Origin: Ruminococcus flavefaciens
Lineage (GTDB): Bacteria > Bacillota > Clostridia > Oscillospirales > Ruminococcaceae
NCBI GenBank assembly: GCA_002309635.1
Contig: DBXO01000021.1
Coordinates: 1 to 6,290, forward strand
Reading direction: 5' to 3'
DNA: 6,290 bases
Shown here: positions 1 to 5,732 of the stretch, in pieces
How the letters are laid out: each line of letters opens with the position of its first letter
How positions within the stretch are numbered: the stretch's first letter is position 1
Translations under genes and position numbers: made by a program
The notes under the pieces: model-generated
Databases searched by the model: none
What the model was told of the DNA's origin: nothing
What the model saw: only the letters and a program-made list of their open reading frames with translations

Positions 1-44
1 CTCTGTACCGTTAATGAAGTTTCTGTTCTATACAGGTATATTTC

Positions 45-85
45 ATGCACACATTGGCTGATAAGGTCTTTTGTGTGCATTTTTT
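45..85 (+). terminator. Intrinsic terminator-like hairpin in the speD leader (possible attenuator)
   Basis: Bases 45-53 (ATGCACACA) are perfectly complementary to 72-80 (TGTGTGCAT). They form a 9-bp stem with an 18-base loop, followed directly by a run of T (80-85). This is the form of a rho-independent terminator reading on the + strand; the minus strand has no T run after the stem. It may end an upstream transcript. However, it lies only 5 bases before the speD ribosome binding site, leaving no room for a promoter between them. Transcripts that reach speD must therefore start in or upstream of the hairpin, which makes a conditional attenuator plausible. The large loop is a weakness of the call. 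Confidence 0.55.
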
Positions 86-90
86 ATTAT

Positions 91-97
91 AAAGGTG
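91..97 (+). promoter_or_regulatory. Ribosome binding site of speD
   Basis: AAAGGTG lies 8 bases before the ATG at 106. It decides the start against the in-frame GTG at 73, which lies inside the hairpin arm, has no such motif, and would add 11 residues not found in the family. Confidence 0.7.
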
Positions 98-105
98 TGT
101 TTATT

Positions 106-876
106 ATGGAGAATAAGCTGAAACTCTACGGGTTCAATAATCTTACGAAGTCTCTGAGCTTCAACATATATGATGTCTGTTATGCAAAGACTGCACGCTC
201 TCAGCAGGAGTATATCGCCTATGTTGACGAACAGTACAACTCCGAGCGTATAACCGATATAATGACCCATGTTACAGAGATGATAGGTGCGCAGGTGCTG
301 AGCGTATCCCGTCAGGACTATGACCCTCAGGGAGCGTCCGCGACCTTTCTTATCGCTGACGATACAATGATACCTGCGGGGGGCAGCGAGACAGTGGCTC
401 ACCTCGACAAGAGCCATGTTACCGTCCATACCTATCCCGAATTTCATCCCGATACCAGTATAGCTACATTCCGCGTGGACATCGACGTTGCCACCTGCGG
501 CAAGATAACGCCGCTGACTGCCCTCGATTACCTTATCGGGAGCTTTGATTCGGATATAATCACCATGGACTACAGGGTAAGGGGCTTTACCCGAAACCTT
601 GACGGCGAAAAGCTCTTCATAGACCATGATATCACATCGATACAGAACTATATCGACGAAAAGATACTTGATAAATACGATGTTGTGGATATAAATGTTT
701 ACCAGGCAAATATGTTCCACACAAAAATGCTCATAAAAGAGCTCGACTTGCAGAATTACTTGTTCAATACAGATGTTAACGAGCTCCCGCCGAGACGCCG
801 TCTTGAGATAACCAATGCGCTTCAGCGGGAGATGATAGAAATTTTCAGCGGAAGGAACGTGTTTGGCAATGGCTGA
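106..876 (+). CDS. speD: S-adenosylmethionine decarboxylase proenzyme (E. coli SpeD type)
   Basis: This enzyme decarboxylates S-adenosylmethionine in the cytoplasm, giving the aminopropyl donor for spermidine synthase. The 256-residue product matches the E. coli SpeD type along its whole length, from an N-terminal KLYGFNNLTKSLSF block to the C-terminal FSGRN. The proenzyme cleaves itself before the serine of the DKSH motif (K102/S103; S103 codon at 412-414), and that serine becomes the pyruvoyl cofactor. The VHTYPE block follows, then the likely catalytic cysteine C131 in ATCG, and the DYRVRGFTR block near 155-163. It is about eight residues shorter than E. coli SpeD, with the loss just before the cleavage site. 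The start at 106 has a good ribosome binding site. The 3' end overlaps the next gene by 8 bases (counted from its ATG), so translation is probably coupled. The family call is nearly certain. Confidence 0.96.
   Translation: MENKLKLYGFNNLTKSLSFNIYDVCYAKTARSQQEYIAYVDEQYNSERITDIMTHVTEMIGAQVLSVSRQDYDPQGASATFLIADDTMIPAGGSETVAHLDKSHVTVHTYPEFHPDTSIATFRVDIDVATCGKITPLTALDYLIGSFDSDIITMDYRVRGFTRNLDGEKLFIDHDITSIQNYIDEKILDKYDVVDINVYQANMFHTKMLIKELDLQNYLFNTDVNELPPRRRLEITNALQREMIEIFSGRNVFGNG
852..856 (+). promoter_or_regulatory. Ribosome binding site of speA, inside the end of speD
   Basis: AAGGA in the last codons of speD is the only purine-rich motif near the speA start. Its spacing is 6 bases to TTG 863 and 12 to ATG 869, so spacing favours the TTG and codon strength favours the ATG. 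The start cannot be settled from the sequence alone. Confidence 0.5.
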
Positions 877-2320
877 GCTTTCCCAGACGAATGCGCCTAT
901 TTATGAAGCGCTGAGAAAATTCCGCCGCATGAGGATAGTGCCATTTGATGTTCCCGGGCACAAGCGCGGCAGAGGAAACATGGAGCTTACCGAGTTCCTC
1001 GGCGAGGACTGCATGAACGTTGACGTCAACTCCATGAAGCCCCTCGACAATCTCTGTCACCCCGTTTCCGTCATCAAGGACGCGGAGGCGCTGGCAGCGG
1101 AGGCTTTCGGAGCTGCAAATGCCTTTTTTATGGTGGGAGGAACTACCTCAGCGGTGCAGAGCATGATAATGTACGCCTGCAAGGAGGGCGACAAGATAAT
1201 CATGCCCAGAAATGTCCACAGGAGTGCTATAAACGCTCTTATACTCACTGGTGCGGTACCCGTTTATGTTAATCCCGATGTCAATACCAAGCTCGGTATA
1301 GCTCTCGGTATGTCAGTGGCTCAGGTGGAGCAGGCTATAAACGAGAACCCCGACGCCAGGGCGATCATGGTAAATAATCCCACTTACTATGGCATATGCT
1401 CGGATCTGAAGAGAATAACGGAGCTTGCTCATGCTCACGGGATGATGGTTCTCGTTGACGAGGCCCACGGTACCCATTTCTACTTCGGGGAGAACTTTCC
1501 GCTTACCGCTATGGCGGCAGGTGCGGACTGTGCGTCCGTAAGCATGCATAAGTCGGGAGGAAGCCTCACCCAGAGCTCATTCCTGCTCCTCGGCAGAAAT
1601 GTCAACGCAGACTATATGCGTCAGGTGATAAACCTTACGCAGACCACCAGTGCTTCATATCTGCTGCTGTCAAGTCTTGATATATCGAGAAAAAGACTTG
1701 CTCTCGGCGGCAGGGAGATATTCGCACAGACCGTGGAAATGGCTGAGTACGCACGCTCCGAGATAAACGGGATAGGGGGCTACTACGCTTATTCAAAGGA
1801 GCTTATCAATGGTGACAGTATATACGATTTCGACGTTTCCAAGCTGAGTATATATACTCTGCCCATCGGACTTGCGGGTATCGAGGTGTACGACCTCCTC
1901 CGCGACGAGTACGATATACAGATAGAATTCGGCGATATAGGAAATGTTCTCGCTTACATCTCCGTTGGCGACAGAAAAAGAGATATAGAACGCCTTATCA
2001 GCGCTCTTGCAGAGATAAAGAGGCGCTTCGGCAGAGACGGTGCGGATATGCTCACTCAGGAATATATCAGTCCCGTGGTGTCGGAAACTCCGAGAAAGGC
2101 TTTCTATGCGGCAAAACGCTCACTGCCCCTTGATGAAGCGGCAGGAGAGGTGTGCAGCGAATTCGTTATGTGCTATCCTCCGGGTATACCGATACTTGCT
2201 CCCGGAGAGCTTATAACTCCTGAGATAATAGAGTATATAAAATATGCCAAGGAAAAGGGCTGTCAGATGACAGGCACGGAGGATATCAACATCGAGAGGC
2301 TTAACGTCCTCGATCTTTGA
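869..2320 (+). CDS. speA: Orn/Lys/Arg decarboxylase, probably biosynthetic arginine decarboxylase
   Basis: This is a PLP-dependent, fold-type I decarboxylase of the Orn/Lys/Arg decarboxylase major family, of the size of Bacillus SpeA (483 residues from the ATG). Visible motifs are FDVPGHKRGRG near 26-36, GGTTSAVQ at 90-97, the PLP-binding DEAHGTH at 197-203 and the Schiff-base lysine K228 in SMHKSGG. The C-terminal domain carries CYPPGIPILAPGE, typical of the family. The family includes arginine, ornithine and lysine enzymes that cannot be told apart by eye. Arginine is favoured because an agmatinase-type gene (speB) lies in the same cluster, so the product would be agmatine. The start is uncertain. 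ATG 869 lies 12 bases after AAGGA (852-856), while in-frame TTG 863 lies 6 bases after it; the difference is two residues. The gene overlaps the end of speD. Confidence 0.9.
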   Translation: MAELSQTNAPIYEALRKFRRMRIVPFDVPGHKRGRGNMELTEFLGEDCMNVDVNSMKPLDNLCHPVSVIKDAEALAAEAFGAANAFFMVGGTTSAVQSMIMYACKEGDKIIMPRNVHRSAINALILTGAVPVYVNPDVNTKLGIALGMSVAQVEQAINENPDARAIMVNNPTYYGICSDLKRITELAHAHGMMVLVDEAHGTHFYFGENFPLTAMAAGADCASVSMHKSGGSLTQSSFLLLGRNVNADYMRQVINLTQTTSASYLLLSSLDISRKRLALGGREIFAQTVEMAEYARSEINGIGGYYAYSKELINGDSIYDFDVSKLSIYTLPIGLAGIEVYDLLRDEYDIQIEFGDIGNVLAYISVGDRKRDIERLISALAEIKRRFGRDGADMLTQEYISPVVSETPRKAFYAAKRSLPLDEAAGEVCSEFVMCYPPGIPILAPGELITPEIIEYIKYAKEKGCQMTGTEDINIERLNVLDL

Positions 2321-2324
2321 CCTG

Positions 2325-2364
2325 ATTATAAAGCGCCGCCTGCGTTTTATAATATAATTTATTT
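2325..2364 (+). terminator. Probable terminator after speA: 12-bp inverted repeat
   Basis: Bases 2325-2336 (ATTATAAAGCGC) pair with 2342-2353 (GCGTTTTATAAT) around a 5-base loop (CGCCT). One position pairs as G.T and the rest are perfect. The stem starts five bases after the speA stop. The 3' arm and the bases after it are rich in T and A (to 2364) but contain no unbroken T run, so it may terminate only partly. The AT-rich lower stem could work in both directions. Confidence 0.5.
2348..2358 (+). promoter_or_regulatory. Possible promoter -10 region before the membrane protein gene
   Basis: TATAAT occurs twice in overlap (2348-2353 and 2353-2358), 35 bases before the ATG at 2383. No good -35 box lies 16-18 bases upstream of either copy, and the first copy is also the 3' arm of the inverted repeat. 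The same 13-base string recurs at 5722-5734, upstream of the last gene. A promoter here is possible but unproven. Confidence 0.3.
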
Positions 2365-2382
2365 AGAAAGGGAAAAACGGAT

Positions 2383-2886
2383 ATGAAAAAAGTAGGAATC
2401 TATATGACGCTCCTTATGGGAGTCACACTAAGCTTTTGCTTGTCGCTGACGGGCATTCTTACATCAGGGGAGGGCTTTCAGCTCAAGTCGTTTCTTATAA
2501 GCTTTGCCGCAAGCACTATTATAAGCATTATCATAGGCCTTGTCGTTCCCATGAGAAAGCTTGAGGGCGCAGCTATCAAGGCTATTGACATCGAGGAGCA
2601 CAGCATGCCCGCCAAAATCGTTTCAGCACTTATTTCAGATCTTATTTACACACCCTTTATCACACTTGCAATGATAGCACTTGCACGCAAAATGGCAATG
2701 AAGATGAGCAACGGACGCGCTCAGCTCCCGCCATTTGACCTTATGTACCTTAAATCGTTTGCTATCAGCTTTGTCGTTGCATTCGTTATAATAATGATAG
2801 TTACACCTGTATATCTTAAGCTTTCCATGAAGCTTGCAGGCGTAAATCCCCCTGCAGCAGGAGGACCTCCTGCTGATAAAAAATGA
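2383..2886 (+). CDS. Four-helix membrane protein with two DUF2798-like halves
   Basis: The product is a 167-residue integral membrane protein of unknown function. Hydrophobic segments lie at about 6-27, 35-56, 80-101 and 123-145. The two halves look alike: helix 2 begins LKSFLISF (34-41) and helix 4 begins LKSFAISF (123-130), and both end near a proline. This fits a tandem copy of the two-helix DUF2798 pattern, a recognition from memory rather than a search. The C terminus is a short Pro/Gly/Ala tail (NPPAAGGPPADKK), probably cytoplasmic. AGAAAGGG (2365-2372) lies 10 bases before the start. The gene sits between speA and speE, yet nothing in it ties it to polyamines; a transport or membrane accessory role would be a guess. 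The coding call is firm, the function unknown. Confidence 0.8.
   Translation: MKKVGIYMTLLMGVTLSFCLSLTGILTSGEGFQLKSFLISFAASTIISIIIGLVVPMRKLEGAAIKAIDIEEHSMPAKIVSALISDLIYTPFITLAMIALARKMAMKMSNGRAQLPPFDLMYLKSFAISFVVAFVIIMIVTPVYLKLSMKLAGVNPPAAGGPPADKK
2855..2875. repeat. GC-rich perfect inverted repeat at the end of the membrane protein gene
   Basis: CAGCAGGAG (2855-2863) and CTCCTGCTG (2867-2875) are perfect 9-base inverted arms separated by GAC. They lie nine bases before the stop codon and encode the Pro/Ala/Gly tail. The resulting mRNA hairpin would be very stable. No T run follows on either strand, so it is not a standard terminator. A second small hairpin follows at 2889-2902 (TGCGC / GCGCA, loop ATAA). 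It may protect the 3' end of the mRNA, or may simply result from Pro and Gly codons. Confidence 0.45.
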
Positions 2887-2903
2887 TCTGCGCATAAGCG
2901 CAA

Positions 2904-3002
2904 AAGTTGAGAATTGAGAGTTGTGATATCGCCTGCGGCTTTATTATTCAGATAATGTGAGCAAAGCGAACACATTAACTCTGAGCTCTTCACTCTCAGC
3001 TT
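2904..3002. repeat. MITE- or REP-like element with imperfect inverted ends
   Basis: The left end (AAGTTGAGAATTGAGAGTT, 2904-2922) is an imperfect inverted copy of the right end at 2978-3002 (AACTCTGAGCTC through CTCTCAGCTT). The right end is about seven bases longer, roughly one extra TTGAGAG-like unit. Inside are a GC-rich patch (CGCCTGCGGC, 2930-2939) and a perfect 7-bp hairpin, TAATGTG (2953-2959) with CACATTA (2971-2977). No gene is encoded. Simple GAGAGTT-type units at inverted ends around small hairpins are what short non-autonomous interspersed repeats look like. Whether other copies exist cannot be seen in this window. Confidence 0.5.
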
Positions 3003-3008
3003 TAAACC

Positions 3009-3041
3009 TGATAACCATTCTGCAAAACAAAATGGTTATCA
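3009..3041 (+). promoter_or_regulatory. Hairpin in the speE leader, next to the ribosome binding site
   Basis: GATAACCATT (3010-3019) pairs perfectly with AATGGTTATC (3031-3040). One further T-A pair forms outside (3009/3041), and after one mismatch two more pairs can form inside. The stem ends 6 bases before the GGAGG of speE, and no T run follows, so it is not a terminator. It could influence ribosome access to speE or mark an mRNA processing end. No regulator or ligand can be named from the sequence. Confidence 0.45.
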
Positions 3042-3047
3042 TTCAAC

Positions 3048-3052
3048 GGAGG
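3048..3052 (+). promoter_or_regulatory. Ribosome binding site of speE
   Basis: GGAGG with 6 bases to ATG 3059. It fixes this start against the in-frame upstream GTG 2957, which lies within the repeat element and would add 34 residues unlike the family. Confidence 0.8.
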
Positions 3053-3058
3053 TATTGT

Positions 3059-3910
3059 ATGGAATTATGGTTTACGGAGAGACATACTCCGAACGTTAAT
3101 TTTTCAATAAAGGTCGATCATCAGATCTACAGCGGCAGCAGCGAGTTCCAGCGTATCGACGTTTTCGACTCAAAGGAGTTCGGCCGCTTCCTTACTCTTG
3201 ACGGCTATATGATGCTGACCGAAAAGGACGAGTTCATCTATCACGAGATGATAACCCATGTTCCTATGGCAGTTCACCCGAATCCGAAGAATATCCTCGT
3301 TATCGGCGCAGGCGACGGCGGCGTTGTTCGAGAGCTTACCCGCTATGCCTCAGTCGAGAGCATAGATCTCGTTGAGATAGACGAGCTGGTGGTGGAGGTC
3401 TGCAAGAAGTATCTGCCAACTACCGCCTGCCGCTTCGACGACCCGAGAGTTCATGTGTACTATGAGGACGGCGTTAAGTTCATACGCCGCTGTACAGATC
3501 AGTATGACGTTATCATCGTTGACTCTACCGACCCCTTCGGACCGGGAGAGGGACTTTTCACAAAGGAGTTCTACGGCAGCTGCTTCAAGGCACTGCGGGA
3601 TGACGGTATCATGGTAAACCAGCATGAGAGCCCGTTCTACGACGAGGACGCGGCAGCTATGCAGCGCTCACACAAAAGGATAGTTGAGAGCTTCCCTATA
3701 AGCAAGGTTTATCAGGCACATATCCCCACATATCCTTCGGGACACTGGCTTTTCGGCTTTGCTTCCAAGAAATATCACCCGACCAACGATTATAACGGCA
3801 CCAGATGGAGCATGCTCGGCATAAAGACACGCTACTACAACCCGAGACTTCACACCGGCTCGTTTGCCCTGCCATGCTATGTAGAGGAGCTTCTCAGAGA
3901 TGTTGAATAA
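3059..3910 (+). CDS. speE: Spermidine synthase (polyamine aminopropyltransferase)
   Basis: This cytoplasmic enzyme transfers the aminopropyl group of decarboxylated S-adenosylmethionine to an amine, usually putrescine, giving spermidine and methylthioadenosine. The product has 283 residues, full length for bacterial SpeE. An N-terminal beta domain (about 1-60, starting MELWFTE) precedes a Rossmann methyltransferase-like fold. The nucleotide-binding loop is GAGDGGVVRE (83-92), followed by DLVEID (103-108). The gate-loop block DSTDPFGP (155-162) includes the likely catalytic D155, and the YPSGHW block (225-230) is also typical. SpeD upstream supplies the donor, and SpeB just downstream would supply putrescine. 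Agmatine as acceptor cannot be excluded: some SpeE homologues make aminopropylagmatine. The end overlaps speB by 11 bases, so translation is probably coupled. Confidence 0.95.
   Translation: MELWFTERHTPNVNFSIKVDHQIYSGSSEFQRIDVFDSKEFGRFLTLDGYMMLTEKDEFIYHEMITHVPMAVHPNPKNILVIGAGDGGVVRELTRYASVESIDLVEIDELVVEVCKKYLPTTACRFDDPRVHVYYEDGVKFIRRCTDQYDVIIVDSTDPFGPGEGLFTKEFYGSCFKALRDDGIMVNQHESPFYDEDAAAMQRSHKRIVESFPISKVYQAHIPTYPSGHWLFGFASKKYHPTNDYNGTRWSMLGIKTRYYNPRLHTGSFALPCYVEELLRDVE
3883..3889 (+). promoter_or_regulatory. Ribosome binding site of speB, inside the end of speE
   Basis: AGAGGAG lies 10 bases before ATG 3900 and within the last codons of speE, consistent with coupled translation of the two genes. 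Confidence 0.6.
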
Positions 3911-4751
3911 GAATATACAGACATTTATAGCCTGCGACAGCGAATATGAGGACGCAGGGATAGTTCTCTTCGGAGCAGGCTTTGACGGTACCACAAGTTT
4001 TCGCCCCGGAACGAGGTTCGGTCCGTCGGCGATAAGAAATGAAAGCTTCGGTATAGAGACCTACAGTCCGTATCAGAATAAGGACATGACTGACTACAGC
4101 TATTTTGACAGCGGAGACCTTGAGCTGTCTTTCGGAAACACAAACAGCGCTGTAGCTGATATTGCAGACAGAACAGGCTGCATACTCAAAGACGGAAAAC
4201 TCCCCTTTATGATAGGCGGTGAACATCTTGTCACACTCGGCTCGGTAATGGCTGTCAAGGACAGGTATGAGGAGCTCTGTATAATTCATTTTGACGCTCA
4301 TGCAGACCTGCGCGACGACTATCTCGGTCAGAAGCTCTCCCATGCCTGTGTTTTGAGGCGCTGCCATGAGCTTGTGGGAGACGGTCATATCTTCCAGTTC
4401 GGTATCCGAAGCGGCGACCGCGAGGAGTTTTACTTCGCAGACGAGCACACGGAAATGCATAAGTTCAGCTTTGAGGGTCTCGAAGAGACAGTGGAAAAGC
4501 TCAGGGGCAAAAAGGTCTACTTCACTCTCGATCTTGATGTCCTCGACCCGTCCGTATTTCCTGGTACGGGAACTCCCGAGGCGGGAGGAGTCACATTCGA
4601 CGAGCTGCGAAAGGCTGTAACACTGGTTTGCAGCAAGCTGGATATAGTGGGCTGCGACGTGAACGAGCTAAGTCCCGTTTACGATCAGAGCGGAGTTTCC
4701 ACGGCAGTCGCCTGCAAGATAATCAGGGAAATGTTGCTGGCACTGTCATAA
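3900..4751 (+). CDS. speB: Agmatinase-type ureohydrolase
   Basis: This is a binuclear manganese enzyme of the arginase/agmatinase family that would hydrolyse agmatine to putrescine and urea. All metal-binding motifs are present in the 283-residue product: GGEH (106-109), HFDAHAD (130-136), LDLDVLDP (210-217) and PGTGTPEAGG (221-230), followed by DVNELSPVYDQS (253-264). Metal ligands would be H109, D132, H134, D136, D211 and D213. GGEH in place of the commoner GGDH, and an RSGDREEF block near 170-177, resemble Bacillus SpeB. The position after speE and behind an arginine decarboxylase candidate supports agmatinase over arginase. An aminopropylagmatine ureohydrolase is the main alternative, if SpeE or the last gene uses agmatine as acceptor. 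The gene overlaps speE by 11 bases. Confidence 0.93.
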   Translation: MLNKNIQTFIACDSEYEDAGIVLFGAGFDGTTSFRPGTRFGPSAIRNESFGIETYSPYQNKDMTDYSYFDSGDLELSFGNTNSAVADIADRTGCILKDGKLPFMIGGEHLVTLGSVMAVKDRYEELCIIHFDAHADLRDDYLGQKLSHACVLRRCHELVGDGHIFQFGIRSGDREEFYFADEHTEMHKFSFEGLEETVEKLRGKKVYFTLDLDVLDPSVFPGTGTPEAGGVTFDELRKAVTLVCSKLDIVGCDVNELSPVYDQSGVSTAVACKIIREMLLALS

Positions 4752-4766
4752 AGTCAGAGAAAATAC

Positions 4767-4773
4767 GGTGATC
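4767..4773 (+). promoter_or_regulatory. Atypical ribosome binding site of the acetyltransferase gene
   Basis: GGTGATC matches the distal part of the 16S-complementary sequence (AGGAGGTGATCC) instead of the usual AGGAGG core. Aligned this way, its GG sits 8 bases from ATG 4777, a normal distance. It supports ATG 4777 over the in-frame GTG 4768, which lies inside the motif itself. Confidence 0.45.
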
Positions 4774-4776
4774 GGT

Positions 4777-5235
4777 ATGAACATTTTCAGAGCACAGAAT
4801 ACAGCAGGTCTTACGGATATACGCATGGAGTACCTCATGGAGGACTTCCCCGAAATGCCCGATGAACAGGCTGAATATATCAGGGCTGGGCTGCCGGGGT
4901 ATTATGAGGAGCATTTAAACCGTGACTTCTTCGCATATGCGGCAGAGGATAACGGAAATATAATCGGCTCGGCTTTTCTTGTGACGAGGGAAATGCCGCC
5001 GAATTCCAACTTTCCCAACGGCAGGACAGGAGATGTGCTAAATGTCTATGTCAGGCCCGGGTACAGACGGCAGGGGATAGCTTCAAAAATGCTGGGGCTG
5101 CTCATTGCCGACGCAAGGGCTATGGGACTGGATTTTATCGAGCTCAAGGCTTCCGCAGACGGCTATCCGCTTTACAGGAAGCTTGGCTTTAGTGACAGCG
5201 TTTCATCGTTCAGACCGATGAAGCTGATATTCTGA
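4777..5235 (+). CDS. GNAT family N-acetyltransferase
   Basis: The 152-residue product is a single GNAT domain that transfers acetyl from acetyl-CoA to an amine. The acetyl-CoA binding motif A is at about 87-106 (VLNVYVRPGYRRQGIASKML, with the RRQGIA loop). Motif B follows at about 119-138, with the typical YPLYRKLGF ending. The N-terminal half, which sets the substrate, shows no known signature. It does not look like SpeG spermidine acetyltransferase, although its place in a polyamine cluster makes an amine substrate possible; that is inference only. The gene starts 25 bases after the speB stop, with no terminator between, so it is probably co-transcribed. The GTG at 4768 would add three residues and is less likely. 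Confidence 0.88.
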   Translation: MNIFRAQNTAGLTDIRMEYLMEDFPEMPDEQAEYIRAGLPGYYEEHLNRDFFAYAAEDNGNIIGSAFLVTREMPPNSNFPNGRTGDVLNVYVRPGYRRQGIASKMLGLLIADARAMGLDFIELKASADGYPLYRKLGFSDSVSSFRPMKLIF

Positions 5236-5240
5236 AAGGA
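5234..5240 (+). promoter_or_regulatory. Ribosome binding site of the DUF3592-like gene
   Basis: GAAAGGA overlaps the stop codon of the acetyltransferase gene and lies 7 bases before ATG 5248. This links the two genes in one translated unit. Confidence 0.65.
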
Positions 5241-5247
5241 AAACACT

Positions 5248-5697
5248 ATGGTTATAATAATGCTATCCCTTGCGTTGCTTTTTTTGATTTTTGTTTTTAT
5301 ATTTCTTATATTTGAAATGATCAGGGAGAAAAAAAGAAAGCAGCGCTGTACGGAAAGTGTTTTTGCGGAAGTAGTCAGTCATACCGGTGTCAGGGTTTAT
5401 GACAATGATGACCATTCATATTATACTAAAGATGCACCTCTTTATGAGTATTCCTACAAAGGTGAATTATGCAGACTTGCAGGCAGCACTGACAGTAAGT
5501 GGGTAAAGAAGATGAAGGTCGGTTCGCAGGTCGAACTCTTTGTGGATCCTGATAATCCAAAATCATTTTTTTGTCCTGAGGAAATACGTTTTGTCAGGAT
5601 ACATGGTATAAAAATCGCGTGTGCGATCATTGGCGTCTTGCTGCTGATATTTTTGATATTGGCGCTTCCTGTCATGATCGTCAATATCATATATTAA
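5248..5697 (+). CDS. Two-helix membrane protein, DUF3592-like
   Basis: The product is a 149-residue membrane protein of unknown function. A transmembrane helix at about 2-24 is followed by a basic patch (KKRKQR, 28-33), a soluble, probably beta-rich domain (about 38-112) and a second helix at about 121-146. Both termini would lie on one side of the membrane and the middle domain on the other; the basic patch next to helix 1 leaves the orientation unclear. The pattern of the middle domain (APLYEYSYKGE near 63-73, then VGSQVELFVDPDNPKSFF at 91-108) fits DUF3592, recognised from memory. The coding sequence is visibly richer in T than the polyamine genes, partly because of its hydrophobic segments. 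It starts 12 bases after the acetyltransferase stop. No link to polyamines is visible. Confidence 0.8.
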   Translation: MVIIMLSLALLFLIFVFIFLIFEMIREKKRKQRCTESVFAEVVSHTGVRVYDNDDHSYYTKDAPLYEYSYKGELCRLAGSTDSKWVKKMKVGSQVELFVDPDNPKSFFCPEEIRFVRIHGIKIACAIIGVLLLIFLILALPVMIVNIIY

Positions 5698-5721
5698 AAT
5701 CGGATAATGCTTTATCAGAAA

Positions 5722-5732
5722 TATAATATAAT
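5722..5732 (+). promoter_or_regulatory. Possible promoter -10 region before the dehydrogenase gene
   Basis: TATAAT is present twice in overlap (5722-5727, 5727-5732), followed by a T-rich stretch, 36 bases before ATG 5758. No convincing -35 box is seen at the usual distance. The same arrangement occurs before the gene at 2383. The 60-base gap is large enough for an internal promoter, and no strong terminator lies in it; only a weak 5-bp stem at 5703-5716 was seen. Confidence 0.3.

Noticed and set aside
43..720. Long antisense open frame (225 codons) opposite speD
   Set aside because: It is opposite a clearly real, fully conserved speD, has no ribosome binding site of note and its translation resembles no family.
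2317..2358. TTGACC (2317-2322) as a -35 box for TATAAT at 2348
   Set aside because: The spacing is 25 bases, far beyond the 16-18 usual for a sigma-70 type promoter.
2635..2993. Two antisense open frames across the membrane protein gene and the repeat
   Set aside because: Cys/His-rich low-quality translations opposite a hydrophobic gene; one runs into the repeat element.
2904..3002. CRISPR-like or tandem repeat reading of the GAGAGTT units
   Set aside because: There are only a few degenerate units at inverted ends, with no regular spacing and no spacers.
2957..3058. N-terminal extension of speE from GTG 2957
   Set aside because: It would be encoded by the repeat and hairpin, matches nothing in spermidine synthases, and ATG 3059 has an ideal ribosome binding site.
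3894..4460. Antisense open frame (188 codons) opposite speB
   Set aside because: Shadow of speB, whose metal-binding motifs prove the + strand frame.
4366..4620. + strand open frame of 84 codons inside speB
   Set aside because: Out-of-frame shadow with Ser/Arg-rich composition typical of such frames.
5703..5716. Possible terminator GATAA/TTATC after the DUF3592-like gene
   Set aside because: Only five AT-rich pairs, and the T run is more than ten bases away.
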